Positions 1 through 8,814 of a stretch of 64,000 nt of DNA are shown piece after piece. Made by a program: the position numbers and the translations under genes. Each line of letters starts with the position of its first letter. Position 1 is the first letter of the stretch. The notes under the pieces were generated by a model. It saw only the letters and a list, made by a program, of their open reading frames with translations. It was not told the DNA's origin and made no database searches. The stretch is from DLKC01 sp002478885. GTDB lineage: Bacteria; Bacteroidota; Bacteroidia; Chitinophagales; Chitinophagaceae. The stretch is from assembly GCA_046329585.1 (NCBI GenBank), contig JAXLUI010000003.1:1-64000 (forward strand), given 5' to 3'.

Positions 1-458
1 AATTCAAACTCCGGGCTGCCATCGCAACTCCAGTAAACGGCGTTGGCTTCGGTATAACTCTTTGAATAGATTTCCACTTTGTCACTCACCATGAAAGCAC
101 TGTAGAAACCCAGACCAAAATGGCCGATGATGTTGGCGTCTTTGTATTTGTCGAGAAACTCCTCTGCGCCGCTGAAAGCAACCTGGTTGATATATTTATC
201 TACTTCCGCAGCGGTCATGCCAACGCCGTTATCGCTAATGGTCAGGGTTTTTTCTTTGGCATCGATCGTTACATCAATACGCAGATCGCCCAATTCACCT
301 TTAGCCTCGCCGATCGAAGCAAGCGTTTTCAGTTTTTGGGAAGCATCGGTTGCGTTTGAGATCAATTCGCGCAGAAAAATTTCATGTTCACTGTAGAGGA
401 ACTTTTTAATAATCGGGAAAATGTTCTCCGTTTGTACGCGTATCTGTCCTTTTTGCAT
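1..458 (-). CDS. htpG: Molecular chaperone HtpG (Hsp90), N-terminal part
   Basis: Partial gene running off the left edge. The reverse strand opens with ATG at 458 and reads MQKGQIRVQTENIFP, then the Hsp90 GHKL ATPase motifs: LRELISNATDAS (the Mg/ATP Asn-Asp region), SDNGVGMT (the adenine-binding DxGxG loop) and GHFGLGFYSAFMV (ATP lid). Hsp90 is a cytosolic dimeric ATP-dependent chaperone. Only about 152 residues of a protein usually over 600 long lie in the window. A repeat element and two hairpins lie upstream, so its promoter is probably in 459-600. Confidence 0.96.
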   Translation of the reverse strand, partial: MQKGQIRVQTENIFPIIKKFLYSEHEIFLRELISNATDASQKLKTLASIGEAKGELGDLRIDVTIDAKEKTLTISDNGVGMTAAEVDKYINQVAFSGAEEFLDKYKDANIIGHFGLGFYSAFMVSDKVEIYSKSYTEANAVYWSCDGSPEFE

Positions 459-473
459 AGTTATTTGTTTTTG

Positions 474-525
474 GTGGTCGGCTTTTGTTTTTCAATTCAT
501 CGTCCCTTGCGTCGCACACTTGTAC
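474..525 (-). repeat. Intergenic REP-like repeat, type 1
   Basis: On the minus strand it starts ACAAGTGTGCGACGCAA at 524 and ends in a diverged 3' block near 474. It lies just upstream of htpG and faces the copy at 720-768 (inverted pair, about 195 bp apart). Confidence 0.85.
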
Positions 526-618
526 ATGGTGAACAATTGGCAGCAAGAGCCTTCAATGTAAATCCACCAGCACAAGTCAAACAAAGTACCAAAGCAGCAA
601 ATGCTGACATGATGACAA

Positions 619-643
619 TAAAAAAGAGGCACTATGCCTCTTT
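619..643 (-). terminator. Rho-independent terminator of the cytochrome c gene
   Basis: A perfect 9-bp stem (AAAGAGGCA / TGCCTCTTT, 623-631 with 635-643, 3-nt loop) is followed on the minus strand by a T run. It lies downstream of the minus-strand cytochrome c gene. Confidence 0.8.
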
Positions 644-660
644 GAAGTCTTGAGCAAAAG

Positions 661-695
661 AAAAACGGTTAAAGGCAAATGCCGTCCAACCGTTT
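661..695 (-). terminator. Second hairpin behind the cytochrome c gene
   Basis: An 8-bp stem (AAACGGTT 663-670 with AACCGTTT 688-695) encloses a smaller GGC-aaat-GCC hairpin and is followed by T-rich sequence on the minus strand. It is met before the 619-643 hairpin, so the two may act in tandem. Confidence 0.55.
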
Positions 696-719
696 CTGTT
701 CAATAGTATTGCTTTAGTT

Positions 720-768
720 GAAGTGTGCGACGCAACAGCTGCTGCCTGCGGTTCCGGGGCTGGCTACC
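720..768 (+). repeat. Intergenic REP-like repeat, type 1
   Basis: Core AAGTGTGCGACGCAACAG at 721-738, then a GC-rich variable part ending GGGGCTGGC. It is inverted relative to the copy at 474-525 and stops 28 bp before the cytochrome c stop codon. Confidence 0.9.
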
Positions 769-795
769 AAAGAAGCGCCCTTTATGAAACGCTGT

Positions 796-1434
796 TTATT
801 TTGCCGGCGCCGGCGCTGGTGGCGGCGGAGCAAGATCTGCCTGCGGAACAACGTTGTGCACCGGTGGAATTGATTGCAGGTAGGCAAACACCGCTTTTAT
901 TTCATCGTCGGAGAAGTTCTTGAATGCTTCCCATGGCATCGGCGGCATAATAGGCCTTGTGTTATCAAGCCCCATCCATTTTCCTTCTCTCAATGCTTTG
1001 ATGAACTGGTCTTCTTTCCAGCCGCCCAAACCTGTTGAATCGGGTGTAAGGTTAACGGCATAAGTAGTGCCCCATGCGCCAACCCATGCTGTAAGATCCT
1101 GCGTTACGGCGATGCCTTTTGCCTGGGCTTCTTTTAAATCAACCGGCGGCGGCGGCATTTGGGAGGGATGGCCCGAGAGCATCAGGCTCATATCCATTTC
1201 GGGGCCTTTGGGTCCCATTTTCTTTGGGGTGTGACAATCGTTACACCCGGAGATGGCTACGATATGTTCGCCCCATTTGGCGGCGCTTTCAAAACCGTGA
1301 TAGTCCGGAGTTGTGGCCGCATTGGTTGATTCGGCTGGCTTCGCTGCAGTGCTGTCAGCGGAGCCTCCCGTACAGGCAGCATACAAAAAAACCGCTGCTG
1401 CAGCGGCAAGGGTGATTCTGAGTTTTGTTTTCAT
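796..1434 (-). CDS. Exported mono-heme cytochrome c lipoprotein
   Basis: The start at 1434 (MKTKLRITL) is chosen over longer frames because it gives a lipoprotein signal: hydrophobic segment, then LYAAC with Cys21 as the lipidation site. Of 212 residues, 64-68 form a CNDCH heme-attachment motif. A later MPPMPW segment may supply the axial Met, and the C-terminal helix (DDEIKAVFAYLQS) is typical of class I cytochrome c domains. The tail is proline- and alanine-rich. It is probably a membrane-anchored periplasmic electron carrier; the partner is unknown. Separated by 139 bp from the sigma/anti-sigma operon upstream and probably an independent gene. Confidence 0.85.
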   Translation of the reverse strand: MKTKLRITLAAAAAVFLYAACTGGSADSTAAKPAESTNAATTPDYHGFESAAKWGEHIVAISGCNDCHTPKKMGPKGPEMDMSLMLSGHPSQMPPPPVDLKEAQAKGIAVTQDLTAWVGAWGTTYAVNLTPDSTGLGGWKEDQFIKALREGKWMGLDNTRPIMPPMPWEAFKNFSDDEIKAVFAYLQSIPPVHNVVPQADLAPPPPAPAPAK

Positions 1435-1573
1435 GTTGATGCTTATTTTTAAAGACATAGATAATACGCAGCGGATGCGCGTATAGATTCGTGTATTATC
1501 AAATATAATGTTTCCGGTGGTAAGCAATAAGCCACATGGTTTGGTACGGGGTACAATTTTTGTTGGCACGAAA

Positions 1574-2836
1574 CTAGAACCGGATGGTAACCTTAGCCTT
1601 TTTTGTTTTTTTACCCGCAACCCATTTTGGCCCTTTCTTTACAATATCGATAGCCTTGTTGTCATATAACGGATCAAGCGATTTAATAACGCTAAAATCA
1701 GTGGGGGCGCCATCCTCGTCTACCGAAAACTCGAGCTGCACATCGCCGGACGCGGTAACATCGCTAAGGGTTGTATCCATTTCCTGGTTAAGCTGTCTGT
1801 AAACATATTCCTGGAACGATTCCCAGCCGGCTGCAGGGTGCGTAGCGCTACTGTCTGCGTTTTTCGTGATTGCTTTTTTCTTTCCGAAACCTGTAACCAC
1901 TACTTCCGACAGAGAACTGTGGTCTGGGCTGATCACAATGCTGTTTGAAATGCTGCTGTTTAGCTTTGTTTGCTCCTCGGTAAAACCAGCAGAGGAAACC
2001 GTAACATTCAGCATTGTGTCGGCAGAACGCAGCGTGAAATATCCATCTGCGTTGGTGAAAGCACGTACATCGCCCGGCGCCATTAAAATCGCATTGGCAA
2101 CAGGTTTATTGTTATTGTCTGTAACCCTTCCGTTATAGATAAGAACTGTTTGTTTGTTGGCAAAAGCATTGTAGCCTTTTGTAACAGCGGCATCATTATT
2201 TGCACTTGTACCAGACGTCACCGGCGCATTGTTTGTGACGGAAGGAGCTACATTTTTTTTATTGTCTGGCAAAGAAGCAGCGGATTGGTTGTCTGTTATT
2301 GTAACAGGCGGCTTTGTAACGGCTTCATTATCTTTTTGGTTATCGGTGGCGTCGGACTGTTTTTGGGAAGCTGGCTTTTGCGCTGCAGCCTTGTTAAGCT
2401 GTGCTACGATTATTGAGCTGTCTGATTTACTGGCTGATGAATCACCGGCAGTGATTTGTTCTTGTTTAACTCCTGCAACTGCAGGCGCTGGCTGGTTTCC
2501 TTCGCTTTTATTCAGCCCGAAAATATACCAGCTTGCCAGCCCCGTAATCACGATCATCACCGCGACTGCTACGTTCAGCCAGTTATTTCTTTTGGTGTTC
2601 AGCGGAATAACCTTTGCGCCTTCCTGCGTGGTGTATAAGGCAGCGTATATTTCGTTGAGATGAGTATGGGCCGTGTGCATATTGCTTTCGCTGTAGCCTT
2701 CAATAGCGTCAGCAAGTAATGGATCGTTGAGGGCAGCACGTTCCAACTCATGCATTTCCTTTGCAGTCATGCTTCCATTGAGATAGCGTTCTATATCCTC
2801 AATGCTGTAGTTGATATGAAACTCTCTTTCAGGCAT
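1574..2836 (-). CDS. Anti-sigma-like membrane protein with CarboxypepD_reg-like and TonB-C-like domains
   Basis: 420 residues. Residues 1-80 form an acidic helical cytosolic part, as in anti-sigma proteins, without the Cys/His zinc motif. One membrane span lies at about 86-107, followed by a low-complexity Asn/Ser/Lys/Gln stretch (about 110-228). Residues 231-300 form a carboxypeptidase-regulatory-like beta domain, followed by SEVVVTGFGKKK (310-321), which looks like the start of a SusC/TonB-receptor plug. Residues 338-420 resemble a TonB C-terminal fold (VQLEFSVDEDGAPTDF). The start overlaps the end of the sigma factor gene by 8 bp, so the two are probably translationally coupled. The likely role is to hold the sigma factor at the membrane and sense envelope signals; this is inferred from order and topology. 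Confidence 0.75.
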   Translation of the reverse strand: MPEREFHINYSIEDIERYLNGSMTAKEMHELERAALNDPLLADAIEGYSESNMHTAHTHLNEIYAALYTTQEGAKVIPLNTKRNNWLNVAVAVMIVITGLASWYIFGLNKSEGNQPAPAVAGVKQEQITAGDSSASKSDSSIIVAQLNKAAAQKPASQKQSDATDNQKDNEAVTKPPVTITDNQSAASLPDNKKNVAPSVTNNAPVTSGTSANNDAAVTKGYNAFANKQTVLIYNGRVTDNNNKPVANAILMAPGDVRAFTNADGYFTLRSADTMLNVTVSSAGFTEEQTKLNSSISNSIVISPDHSSLSEVVVTGFGKKKAITKNADSSATHPAAGWESFQEYVYRQLNQEMDTTLSDVTASGDVQLEFSVDEDGAPTDFSVIKSLDPLYDNKAIDIVKKGPKWVAGKKTKKAKVTIRF

Positions 2837-3398
2837 TTTTTTCCATACAATTTTTCAGGTTGCGCCTGCCATTCTGTATAAGGCTTCTCACCCTGTTCCA
2901 ATCCATCCCCGTCATTTCCGTTATTTCGTTGTAGCATTTATTTTCAAGATAAAACAGGCGGATGGTTTGCTTTTGATCGCTGTTCAGTTCATCGATACAA
3001 TCTGACAATTTCAGAAAGTCTCTTTCTTTTTCCATCACAGCATCAAGATGCCCTAAGTCTTCCGATTGCATAAGCGATTGGTCAAATTCAACCGTGAACA
3101 TCTTTTTTGCGCTCCTTAAGTGCATCAGGCAGTGATTGCGGGCCAGCACATAGAGCCAGCTTTTAAAATTACCCACTTCATGCCTGAGCAGTTTTACCAG
3201 CAACTCATGGTAAATGTTCATAACGGCATCTTTCGATGCTTCCGGATCTTTCAGGTATTTAAGGCAAACGCCATAAACCAGGTCGGTATAACGCAGGTAC
3301 AATTTTGCAAGCACCTCCTGGCTGCCGGATTCTTTGAATGCCAGCAACAGTTCCTCATCGGTCTGAGGCAATTTCTCAATGTGCTTTACAGGAGTCAA
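2829..3398 (-). CDS. ECF-type RNA polymerase sigma factor
   Basis: 189 residues. Region 2 (about 25-95: YTDLVYGVCLKYLKDPEASKDAVMNIY ... FKSWLYVLARN in outline) binds core polymerase and the -10 element. Region 4 (about 130-182, LNSDQKQTIRLFYLENK then a helix-turn-helix) binds the -35 element. The first usable start is TTG at 3398: an in-frame TAA lies a few codons upstream and no ATG intervenes. It is followed by an anti-sigma-like gene overlapping by 8 bp, the usual arrangement for a cell-surface signalling pair. Target genes cannot be told from the sequence. Confidence 0.88.
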   Translation of the reverse strand: MTPVKHIEKLPQTDEELLLAFKESGSQEVLAKLYLRYTDLVYGVCLKYLKDPEASKDAVMNIYHELLVKLLRHEVGNFKSWLYVLARNHCLMHLRSAKKMFTVEFDQSLMQSEDLGHLDAVMEKERDFLKLSDCIDELNSDQKQTIRLFYLENKCYNEITEMTGMDWNRVRSLIQNGRRNLKNCMEKNA

Positions 3399-3438
3399 AT
3401 TATTTTGGCCTTATAAAAGTAATAACCTGTCAGAAGTA

Positions 3439-4026
3439 CTACCCCGCAGTATTCATATGCTCGGCTGTGGCGGCAAGCGCCTCGTAGAACACTTCCCCAT
3501 ACTTCCGGATGATCGCCTCTTTCAAAAAAACATACACGGGCACTTGTAGCTTCTCGCCTAACCTGCAGGCAGCTTTACAAAGATCCTGGCGGGGTTCGTA
3601 ATTCACATATTCCAGGTCAGGATCCTCCTTGCTTTGCTGTATCCTGATCGGGAAGAGGTGGCAGCTGATCGGCTTTTTCCACGCAATCTTTCCATCATAA
3701 TAAGCCTGCTCAATGCCGCACTTTAAAATACCCTTCTCATCCCTGAAGCCATAGGCGCACATTTCTCCCTTTATAGTTGGGGTAACCCAACCGAAAGTGG
3801 TATCGTAAACATACTTACCCAGTTTTTCAATGCTGGCAATACCTGCAGCTGTAAGATAGGGTTTTACGATCTCATAATTATTTATCAGTTCATCCAGTTC
3901 TTCCTTTTGCAGGGGCGCGCCGGCGTCTCCATCTTCGCAGCAGCCGCCTTTGCACTTATTCAGGTCACAAACGAATTGTTCCTCTATTACATGGTCGCTT
4001 ACCAGCTTATTGTCAATCGCTATCAT
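3439..4026 (-). CDS. DUF3109 family protein
   Basis: 195 residues starting MIAIDNKLVSDHVIEE. Cysteines 20, 25, 29 and 30 (CDLNKCKGGCC) and later Cys residues in MCAYGF, CGIEQAYYDG, ISCHLFP and LCKAACRLG are the conserved set of DUF3109, a widespread Bacteroidota family of unknown function related to cysteine-cluster proteins. Metal or Fe-S binding is plausible but unproven. It is encoded alone, divergent from the transglutaminase-like gene. Confidence 0.85.
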   Translation of the reverse strand: MIAIDNKLVSDHVIEEQFVCDLNKCKGGCCEDGDAGAPLQKEELDELINNYEIVKPYLTAAGIASIEKLGKYVYDTTFGWVTPTIKGEMCAYGFRDEKGILKCGIEQAYYDGKIAWKKPISCHLFPIRIQQSKEDPDLEYVNYEPRQDLCKAACRLGEKLQVPVYVFLKEAIIRKYGEVFYEALAATAEHMNTAG

Positions 4027-4057
4027 AAAGGTTAAACAGTTATCTTTTTAATTTTTT

Positions 4058-4107
4058 GTACCGGGCTCCGTCGCCGCTGGCATCCTGGTTGCGTCGCACT
4101 CTTCTAC
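4058..4107 (-). repeat. Intergenic REP-like repeat, type 1
   Basis: Minus-strand core AGAAGAGTGCGACGCAAC, variable part with GATGCC, 3' block GGAGCCCGG. It lies between divergent genes, 32 bp upstream of the DUF3109 start. I see nothing else definite in the remaining 4108-4354, which must hold the promoter of the next gene. Confidence 0.9.
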
Positions 4108-4354
4108 GCTACCGCTTTGAGCAGCTATCATAAAAAAGCTGGCGTCCCCCCATTCCTGATCTGCCGGTAACAATATTGTTGGTCAATGCAAGCAAGCGCT
4201 GATAAAATTACCGGTTTCCGCTATTGTTGCGAAGATAGCGTATCAATCATTTTGCAAAGCCATCTGTTATTTTCCTGATTTTTAACAGTAAGCTATCCCA
4301 GAACTTTTAACTTTATCAGCGCACAATATTCCAATAAGAGAATTCTAATGACCT

Positions 4355-5278
4355 ATGAGTCCGGCGGCAATTAAAAAGCATTATACGCTCACACAAACAA
4401 TCATCACTCAAATAGCTGCTGTATTAATCATTATTCCGTTAGCGCCCTTTATCTGCAGGTTTATTCCGCCAGTTATGATCGATCAATGGAATATTGACCT
4501 TCTCATCGGTGTAATCGTCGCAGTGGTTATCGTAAGAATAATGATGTGGTTGATAAAGCCTTTGATGATACCTGCCTTGTTGCTTGTTTGTATTGTATTG
4601 ATCTTTAACCAATGGAACGACAAACGGGGTTATACCTTCAGCAGCATCGCTACCGGTTATAAGGTAATGGTTACACAAAACTGGCAGGTGAGGGAACAAA
4701 AGCAAACCGACCAGGTAAGCTTTAATCCCCATCTTTTTGAAAACGTACAGGAGCGGACTTCAAGACAAGTGCTGGAAAAAGTACAGTACAAAGATTCGGT
4801 CGTAAGAAACTTTTCGGTAAAGCATTCACTCGAATTCTTTGACGATTATCATTACAAATACAATGAGCTTGCCCGCTATTTCTCGCTTTTCAAATACATC
4901 AATGGCCACTTCAAATATGTAAGCGATGCCCAACGCGATGAATATTATGCCACGCCGCGGGAAACGATTCTAAATGGACTCGGCGGCGACTGTGACGATC
5001 ACAGCATTCTTATGGCGAGCTGCCTGATGAGCATTGGCGCCAAATGCAGGCTTATTATTGTTGAGGGGCATATGTACCCCGAGATCTATGCCGGCGACCG
5101 GAAAGACTTCGAGATCATGCAGCAGGCCATCATCCATCTTTTTGGAAATGAAGGCATGAGCAAAATATACTACCATGAAAACAACGGCCAATATTGGGTA
5201 AATCTCGACTACACTGCGCACAACCCCGGCGGGCCATACATGAATGACGCAGTAAAACTGATCATTAATATTCCCTGA
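4355..5278 (+). CDS. Membrane-anchored transglutaminase-like cysteine protease-fold protein
   Basis: 307 residues. The N-terminal third has two or three hydrophobic spans (about 14-35, 45-65, 70-90). The rest contains a transglutaminase-like core with a complete candidate triad: Cys213 in GGDCDDHS, His239 in EGHMYPE and Asp285 in NLDYTAHNPGG. Proteins of this family act as peptidases or amidases as often as cross-linking enzymes, so the substrate is not known. The catalytic part is probably exposed on one face of the inner membrane. The next gene follows after 25 bp in the same direction. Confidence 0.75.
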   Translation: MSPAAIKKHYTLTQTIITQIAAVLIIIPLAPFICRFIPPVMIDQWNIDLLIGVIVAVVIVRIMMWLIKPLMIPALLLVCIVLIFNQWNDKRGYTFSSIATGYKVMVTQNWQVREQKQTDQVSFNPHLFENVQERTSRQVLEKVQYKDSVVRNFSVKHSLEFFDDYHYKYNELARYFSLFKYINGHFKYVSDAQRDEYYATPRETILNGLGGDCDDHSILMASCLMSIGAKCRLIIVEGHMYPEIYAGDRKDFEIMQQAIIHLFGNEGMSKIYYHENNGQYWVNLDYTAHNPGGPYMNDAVKLIINIP

Positions 5279-5303
5279 CATATTTATTTACCTTGCGGCC
5301 AGA

Positions 5304-5807
5304 ATGCTTCAGACTGATCTACTTATTATCGCCGAAGCCGCAACAGAAAAACATGCGGAAAATGAGTCTTTTAAATCTTTTTTAGCGCGTCACGATGCTG
5401 CCCGCATCGACGAACTTGTTCTGGCACTTGATAAAATAACAACTGCCGGGATAGACTGCACCCAATGCGGTAACTGTTGCCGCACCCTTATGATCAACGT
5501 AGAAGAAGGTGACGCAGCCCGGCTCGCCGCTCATTTAAATATGAACATAGCCGATTTTGAAAACCGCTATGTAGAAAAATCATCGGCAGGCACCCTTGCG
5601 GTTATGAATACCATTCCCTGTCATTTCCTGTCAGACAATAAATGCGTGGTGTATGAAGCGCGGCCCAATGAATGCCGTGAATTCCCGGGTTTACATAAGC
5701 CGGGCTTTAACGACCGGCTTTTTGCCACGTTTATGCATTATGGCCGTTGCCCGATCATTTATAATGTTATCGAAGCCTTGAAAGTGAAGCTGGATTTTGC
5801 AGGTTAA
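5304..5807 (+). CDS. YkgJ-family cysteine-cluster protein
   Basis: 167 residues. Cys52, 55, 58 and 59 (CTQCGNCC) followed by CHFLSDNKC and a further Cys in NECREFPG form the zinc- or iron-binding cysteine cluster of the YkgJ/CxxCxxCC family. Function is not established; some relatives are proposed oxygenase or metallo-chaperone-like proteins. It lies 25 bp behind the transglutaminase-like gene, probably in the same transcript, and converges on the citrate synthase gene. Confidence 0.82.
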   Translation: MLQTDLLIIAEAATEKHAENESFKSFLARHDAARIDELVLALDKITTAGIDCTQCGNCCRTLMINVEEGDAARLAAHLNMNIADFENRYVEKSSAGTLAVMNTIPCHFLSDNKCVVYEARPNECREFPGLHKPGFNDRLFATFMHYGRCPIIYNVIEALKVKLDFAG

Positions 5808-5859
5808 TGCTTAAAGCCTTATAAGTTTATCAACGAGCATTGCTGCGCAAAGCGGTACA

Positions 5860-5910
5860 GTACAGGAGTGCGACGCAACGGACGACGCTATTTGAACAAA
5901 TGCCGGTCAC
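5860..5910 (+). repeat. Intergenic REP-like repeat, type 1
   Basis: ACAGGAGTGCGACGCAAC at 5862-5879, 3' block TGCCGGTCAC. It sits between convergent genes, directly beside the citrate synthase terminator. Confidence 0.88.
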
Positions 5911-5937
5911 AAAAAATGCTCCCGTATAAGGAGCATT
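5911..5937 (-). terminator. Terminator of the citrate synthase gene
   Basis: Stem AATGCTCC / GGAGCATT (5915-5922 with 5930-5937), followed on the minus strand by six T. Confidence 0.8.
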
Positions 5938-5965
5938 AATGATTTGTATAATTGTTGTTTTCACC

Positions 5966-7288
5966 CTATTCCCATATTTGCTCTTTGCCCTCGAGCCACA
6001 GTTTAACTGCCTCTGTGGTAACGCTCTTTGGCCTTTCGAGCGGGAAGCCCAGCGCCCTGTCCCATATAAGGCTGGAGAGCACACCCAACGCACGGCTAAC
6101 GGCAAACAACACGGTATAGAATTCGTATTCAACCAGGCCATAGTGCACAAGCAATGCGCCGCTATGCGCATCAACATTGGGCCATGGATTCTTGATCTTG
6201 CCGAGCGACTGCAAAATGGGTGGCACGGTCTCGTAGATCTTCCAAACGGTGTTCACCAACTTGTCGTCTGGCATGTGTTTTTTTCCAAACTCCATCTGCG
6301 CCTCAAAGCGCGGGTCGGTCTTTCTCAGCACTGCATGGCCGTAACCCGGAACAACTTTTCCTGCCGAGAGCGTCTTACGCACATACTCTGCAATTTGTTC
6401 GCTGCTCGGCTCTTCGGTTTTTAGTTCTTCCTGCATTTCGAATATCCATTTGATCACTTCCTGGTTGGCGAGGCCATGTAAAGGACCGGCGAGGCCGTTC
6501 ATACCGGCAGCATAGGAAAGATAGCAGTCAGATAGTGCCGAGCCGACAAGATGGGTAGTATGTGCCGAGACATTGCCACCTTCGTGATCGGCGTGAATGG
6601 TCATATAAAGGCGCATCAGTTCACGGAAACCATGATCATCAAAACCCATCATGTGGGCGAGGTTACCTGCCCAGTCGAGCAAACCATTCGGATGTATATG
6701 GTCGCCATTCTTATATTTTTTGCGGTATATGTAAGCGGCAATTCTTGGCAGGCGTGCAATAAGCACGAATGCATCGTCGAAGGTAGGCTCCCAATAATCT
6801 TTCTTATTCATGCCCTCGGCGTAAGCCTTGGAAAAATAGCTCTCGGTTTGCAAAGCCATTACGCCAACGGTGTACATGGTCATCGGGTGCGTATTAAGAG
6901 GCAATGCATCAATGGCGTCGAATACGTGATTGGGCACATGGCTGCGCCGCTGTAACACAGAGGTCACGTGGTTCACATCTTCGTCTGTCGGCAGTTCGCC
7001 GATAAGCATCAGGTAAAACAAACCTTCCGGCAAAGGTTCGCTGCCTTTTTCTGTTTTGGGTAATTTCTCTCTCAGTTCGGGGATGGAATAACCGCGAAAG
7101 CGAATGCCTTCCTGTGCATCGAGCAAACTCGTTTCTGTTACAAGCCCGGTAATTCCCCGCATTCCCTGGTATACCTGGCTTAGGGTTACCTCACCAATTT
7201 TCTTATTGCCATGCTCTTTCAGTAAATCTTTTATCCCGGCAGCGGCTGATTCTGCCTTTGCCTTAAAACGATCTTTAAGAATACCCAT
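5966..7288 (-). CDS. gltA: Citrate synthase, eukaryotic-type
   Basis: 440 residues, start MGILKDRFKAKAE. Condenses acetyl-CoA and oxaloacetate to citrate in the TCA cycle (cytosol). The motifs IHADHEGGNVSAHTTHLVGSAL, MNGLAGPLHGLANQE and VPGYGHAVLRKTDPR carry the catalytic His residues and substrate Arg of citrate synthase in the form seen in mitochondrial enzymes rather than in the E. coli allosteric type. N-terminal ITGLVTETSLLDAQEGIRFRGYSIPE also matches the eukaryotic-like branch, known in several Bacteroidota. A single gene with its own terminator; no other TCA gene adjoins it. Confidence 0.93.
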   Translation of the reverse strand: MGILKDRFKAKAESAAAGIKDLLKEHGNKKIGEVTLSQVYQGMRGITGLVTETSLLDAQEGIRFRGYSIPELREKLPKTEKGSEPLPEGLFYLMLIGELPTDEDVNHVTSVLQRRSHVPNHVFDAIDALPLNTHPMTMYTVGVMALQTESYFSKAYAEGMNKKDYWEPTFDDAFVLIARLPRIAAYIYRKKYKNGDHIHPNGLLDWAGNLAHMMGFDDHGFRELMRLYMTIHADHEGGNVSAHTTHLVGSALSDCYLSYAAGMNGLAGPLHGLANQEVIKWIFEMQEELKTEEPSSEQIAEYVRKTLSAGKVVPGYGHAVLRKTDPRFEAQMEFGKKHMPDDKLVNTVWKIYETVPPILQSLGKIKNPWPNVDAHSGALLVHYGLVEYEFYTVLFAVSRALGVLSSLIWDRALGFPLERPKSVTTEAVKLWLEGKEQIWE

Positions 7289-7360
7289 TTGCTTGTATTT
7301 ATAGTAATTGTTTGCGCCTTGAAATCCGTGTAATCACCGGAAAAACAGTTAGCAATTCTT

Positions 7361-7411
7361 TGAGCCGGGCTTCGGCCCCTGACTCATCCCGGTTGCGTCG
7401 CACACTTGTAC
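7361..7411 (-). repeat. Intergenic REP-like repeat, type 1
   Basis: Minus-strand ACAAGTGTGCGACGCAAC (7393-7410), 3' block GAAGCCCGGCTCA. It lies in the 347-bp gap upstream of citrate synthase. In the rest of that gap (7412-7635) I see no gene or clear signal. Confidence 0.92.
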
Positions 7412-7635
7412 GGTTTGTTCACTTATCATCAATTTCAGCGATATCAGCATGTTGCCAGGACAATAAACAGCCTGTTATGCATTCGGGGTTATTGCGGTAA
7501 AGGTAAAACAACTTGCTTTTTAAAAACAAAACAATTGCAACATTGTTGGCAAAGTAATGATAATGGCAGATTTTCCAGGCAGGTGGCTCAACAGCCTCCG
7601 GGCACCAGGTATTATTGTCAAAATTTTAGCCACTG

Positions 7636-8814
7636 CTATGCAGCAAAATGTTCTGCGGGCTGTTGGGCAGGCCTTTGCTTTTTTGTATCGCGGGGCTTAA
7701 GGCCGTAAAGTATTCTTGTAACCACAAACGGCCTGATAAGAAAATGATAGATGAGAAATACGGCTCCAAAACAACAAACGACAAGCACAATAAATTTTAC
7801 CGCGTCGGGCAATGGCCACTGAACCACGTAGTAGCCGGCGGCGACGATGATAGTCTGGTGCAGAATATAGAAGGGGTAAACAGCTTTGTTGGTATACCCG
7901 AGGAACCGGTTACTAAAGTTCAGGTGTTTTTTTGCAAGACCGATAAAGCCCATAATCAGAAACCAGATCTGTACAGCGTTTAGTGTACCATACGTATAAA
8001 GGCGCGCATCCTTTTGTTTGGGAAAATCGAGTGTGGCCCAATAGTTATAAAATAAAAAGCCGATGCAAACAGCCGCTATGCTGAGAAAATAATAGCTGTA
8101 TTTTTCGCAGGTATCCCAAAACCTGCCCGATGCGCTTAATATATAGCCATAGAAAAGCAAGCTGATCGAAAAGATAAACACAAACCAATCATCGAACAGG
8201 CTTTGCTGCTCCGGGTATTCGAGATACAGTGTAAAATAGTAAACGGTAAATGGAATAAACAGCAAGGCAGCCACAACCGGGTGTGATAGTTGTTCTGCCA
8301 GCCGTATCCTGAACCTGGCGAGCCTTTTAATTTTAAAAAGAGCAAATACCGGCAGCAGTAATATACAAAAGACGAACAGGTAAACCACGAACCACATATG
8401 GCTCCAGGTAAGCGACCCATCGGGATAAGGAACCATGTCCCAGACCGAGGGATAAAAGCTGGCATACGACATGGTGATCTTACCTTCCTGCAGCCATTCA
8501 AAATAGACCTGCAACGGAATGGTAAAGAACATGGCAAACAGCAATGGTATAAAAAGCCGTACCACCCTTTCACCCGCAAAACTCAGTACCGACCTTTTCT
8601 TTAGCGCATAATTGATACCCACACCAGATACAAAAAACAGCAGCGGCAAACGCCATTGATGCAGCCACCAGATAAAGCTGGTGAGCCCTTTGTATTGGGT
8701 GGGGTTTTTTATTTCCCAGCCATACATTACAAATGGCATGGCGCAATGAAAAAGTATAAGCAGGAAAAAAGCGAGTACCCTTATCCAGTCGATAAAATAT
8801 TTGCGTTCGTTCAT
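7636..8814 (-). CDS. Acyltransferase family 3 membrane protein
   Basis: 392 residues with about ten hydrophobic segments. It opens MNERKYFIDWIRVLAFFLLILFH, the R-x(10)-H type signature of acyltransferase-3 proteins (OatA/NodX type), which O-acetylate sugars, peptidoglycan or lipopolysaccharide at the inner membrane. The polar C-terminal tail (GLKPRDTKKQRPAQQ) is short and there is no SGNH domain. No glycan cluster adjoins it, so the acceptor is unknown. Start ATG at 8814 places the first span directly at the N-terminus. Confidence 0.85.
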   Translation of the reverse strand: MNERKYFIDWIRVLAFFLLILFHCAMPFVMYGWEIKNPTQYKGLTSFIWWLHQWRLPLLFFVSGVGINYALKKRSVLSFAGERVVRLFIPLLFAMFFTIPLQVYFEWLQEGKITMSYASFYPSVWDMVPYPDGSLTWSHMWFVVYLFVFCILLLPVFALFKIKRLARFRIRLAEQLSHPVVAALLFIPFTVYYFTLYLEYPEQQSLFDDWFVFIFSISLLFYGYILSASGRFWDTCEKYSYYFLSIAAVCIGFLFYNYWATLDFPKQKDARLYTYGTLNAVQIWFLIMGFIGLAKKHLNFSNRFLGYTNKAVYPFYILHQTIIVAAGYYVVQWPLPDAVKFIVLVVCCFGAVFLIYHFLIRPFVVTRILYGLKPRDTKKQRPAQQPAEHFAA

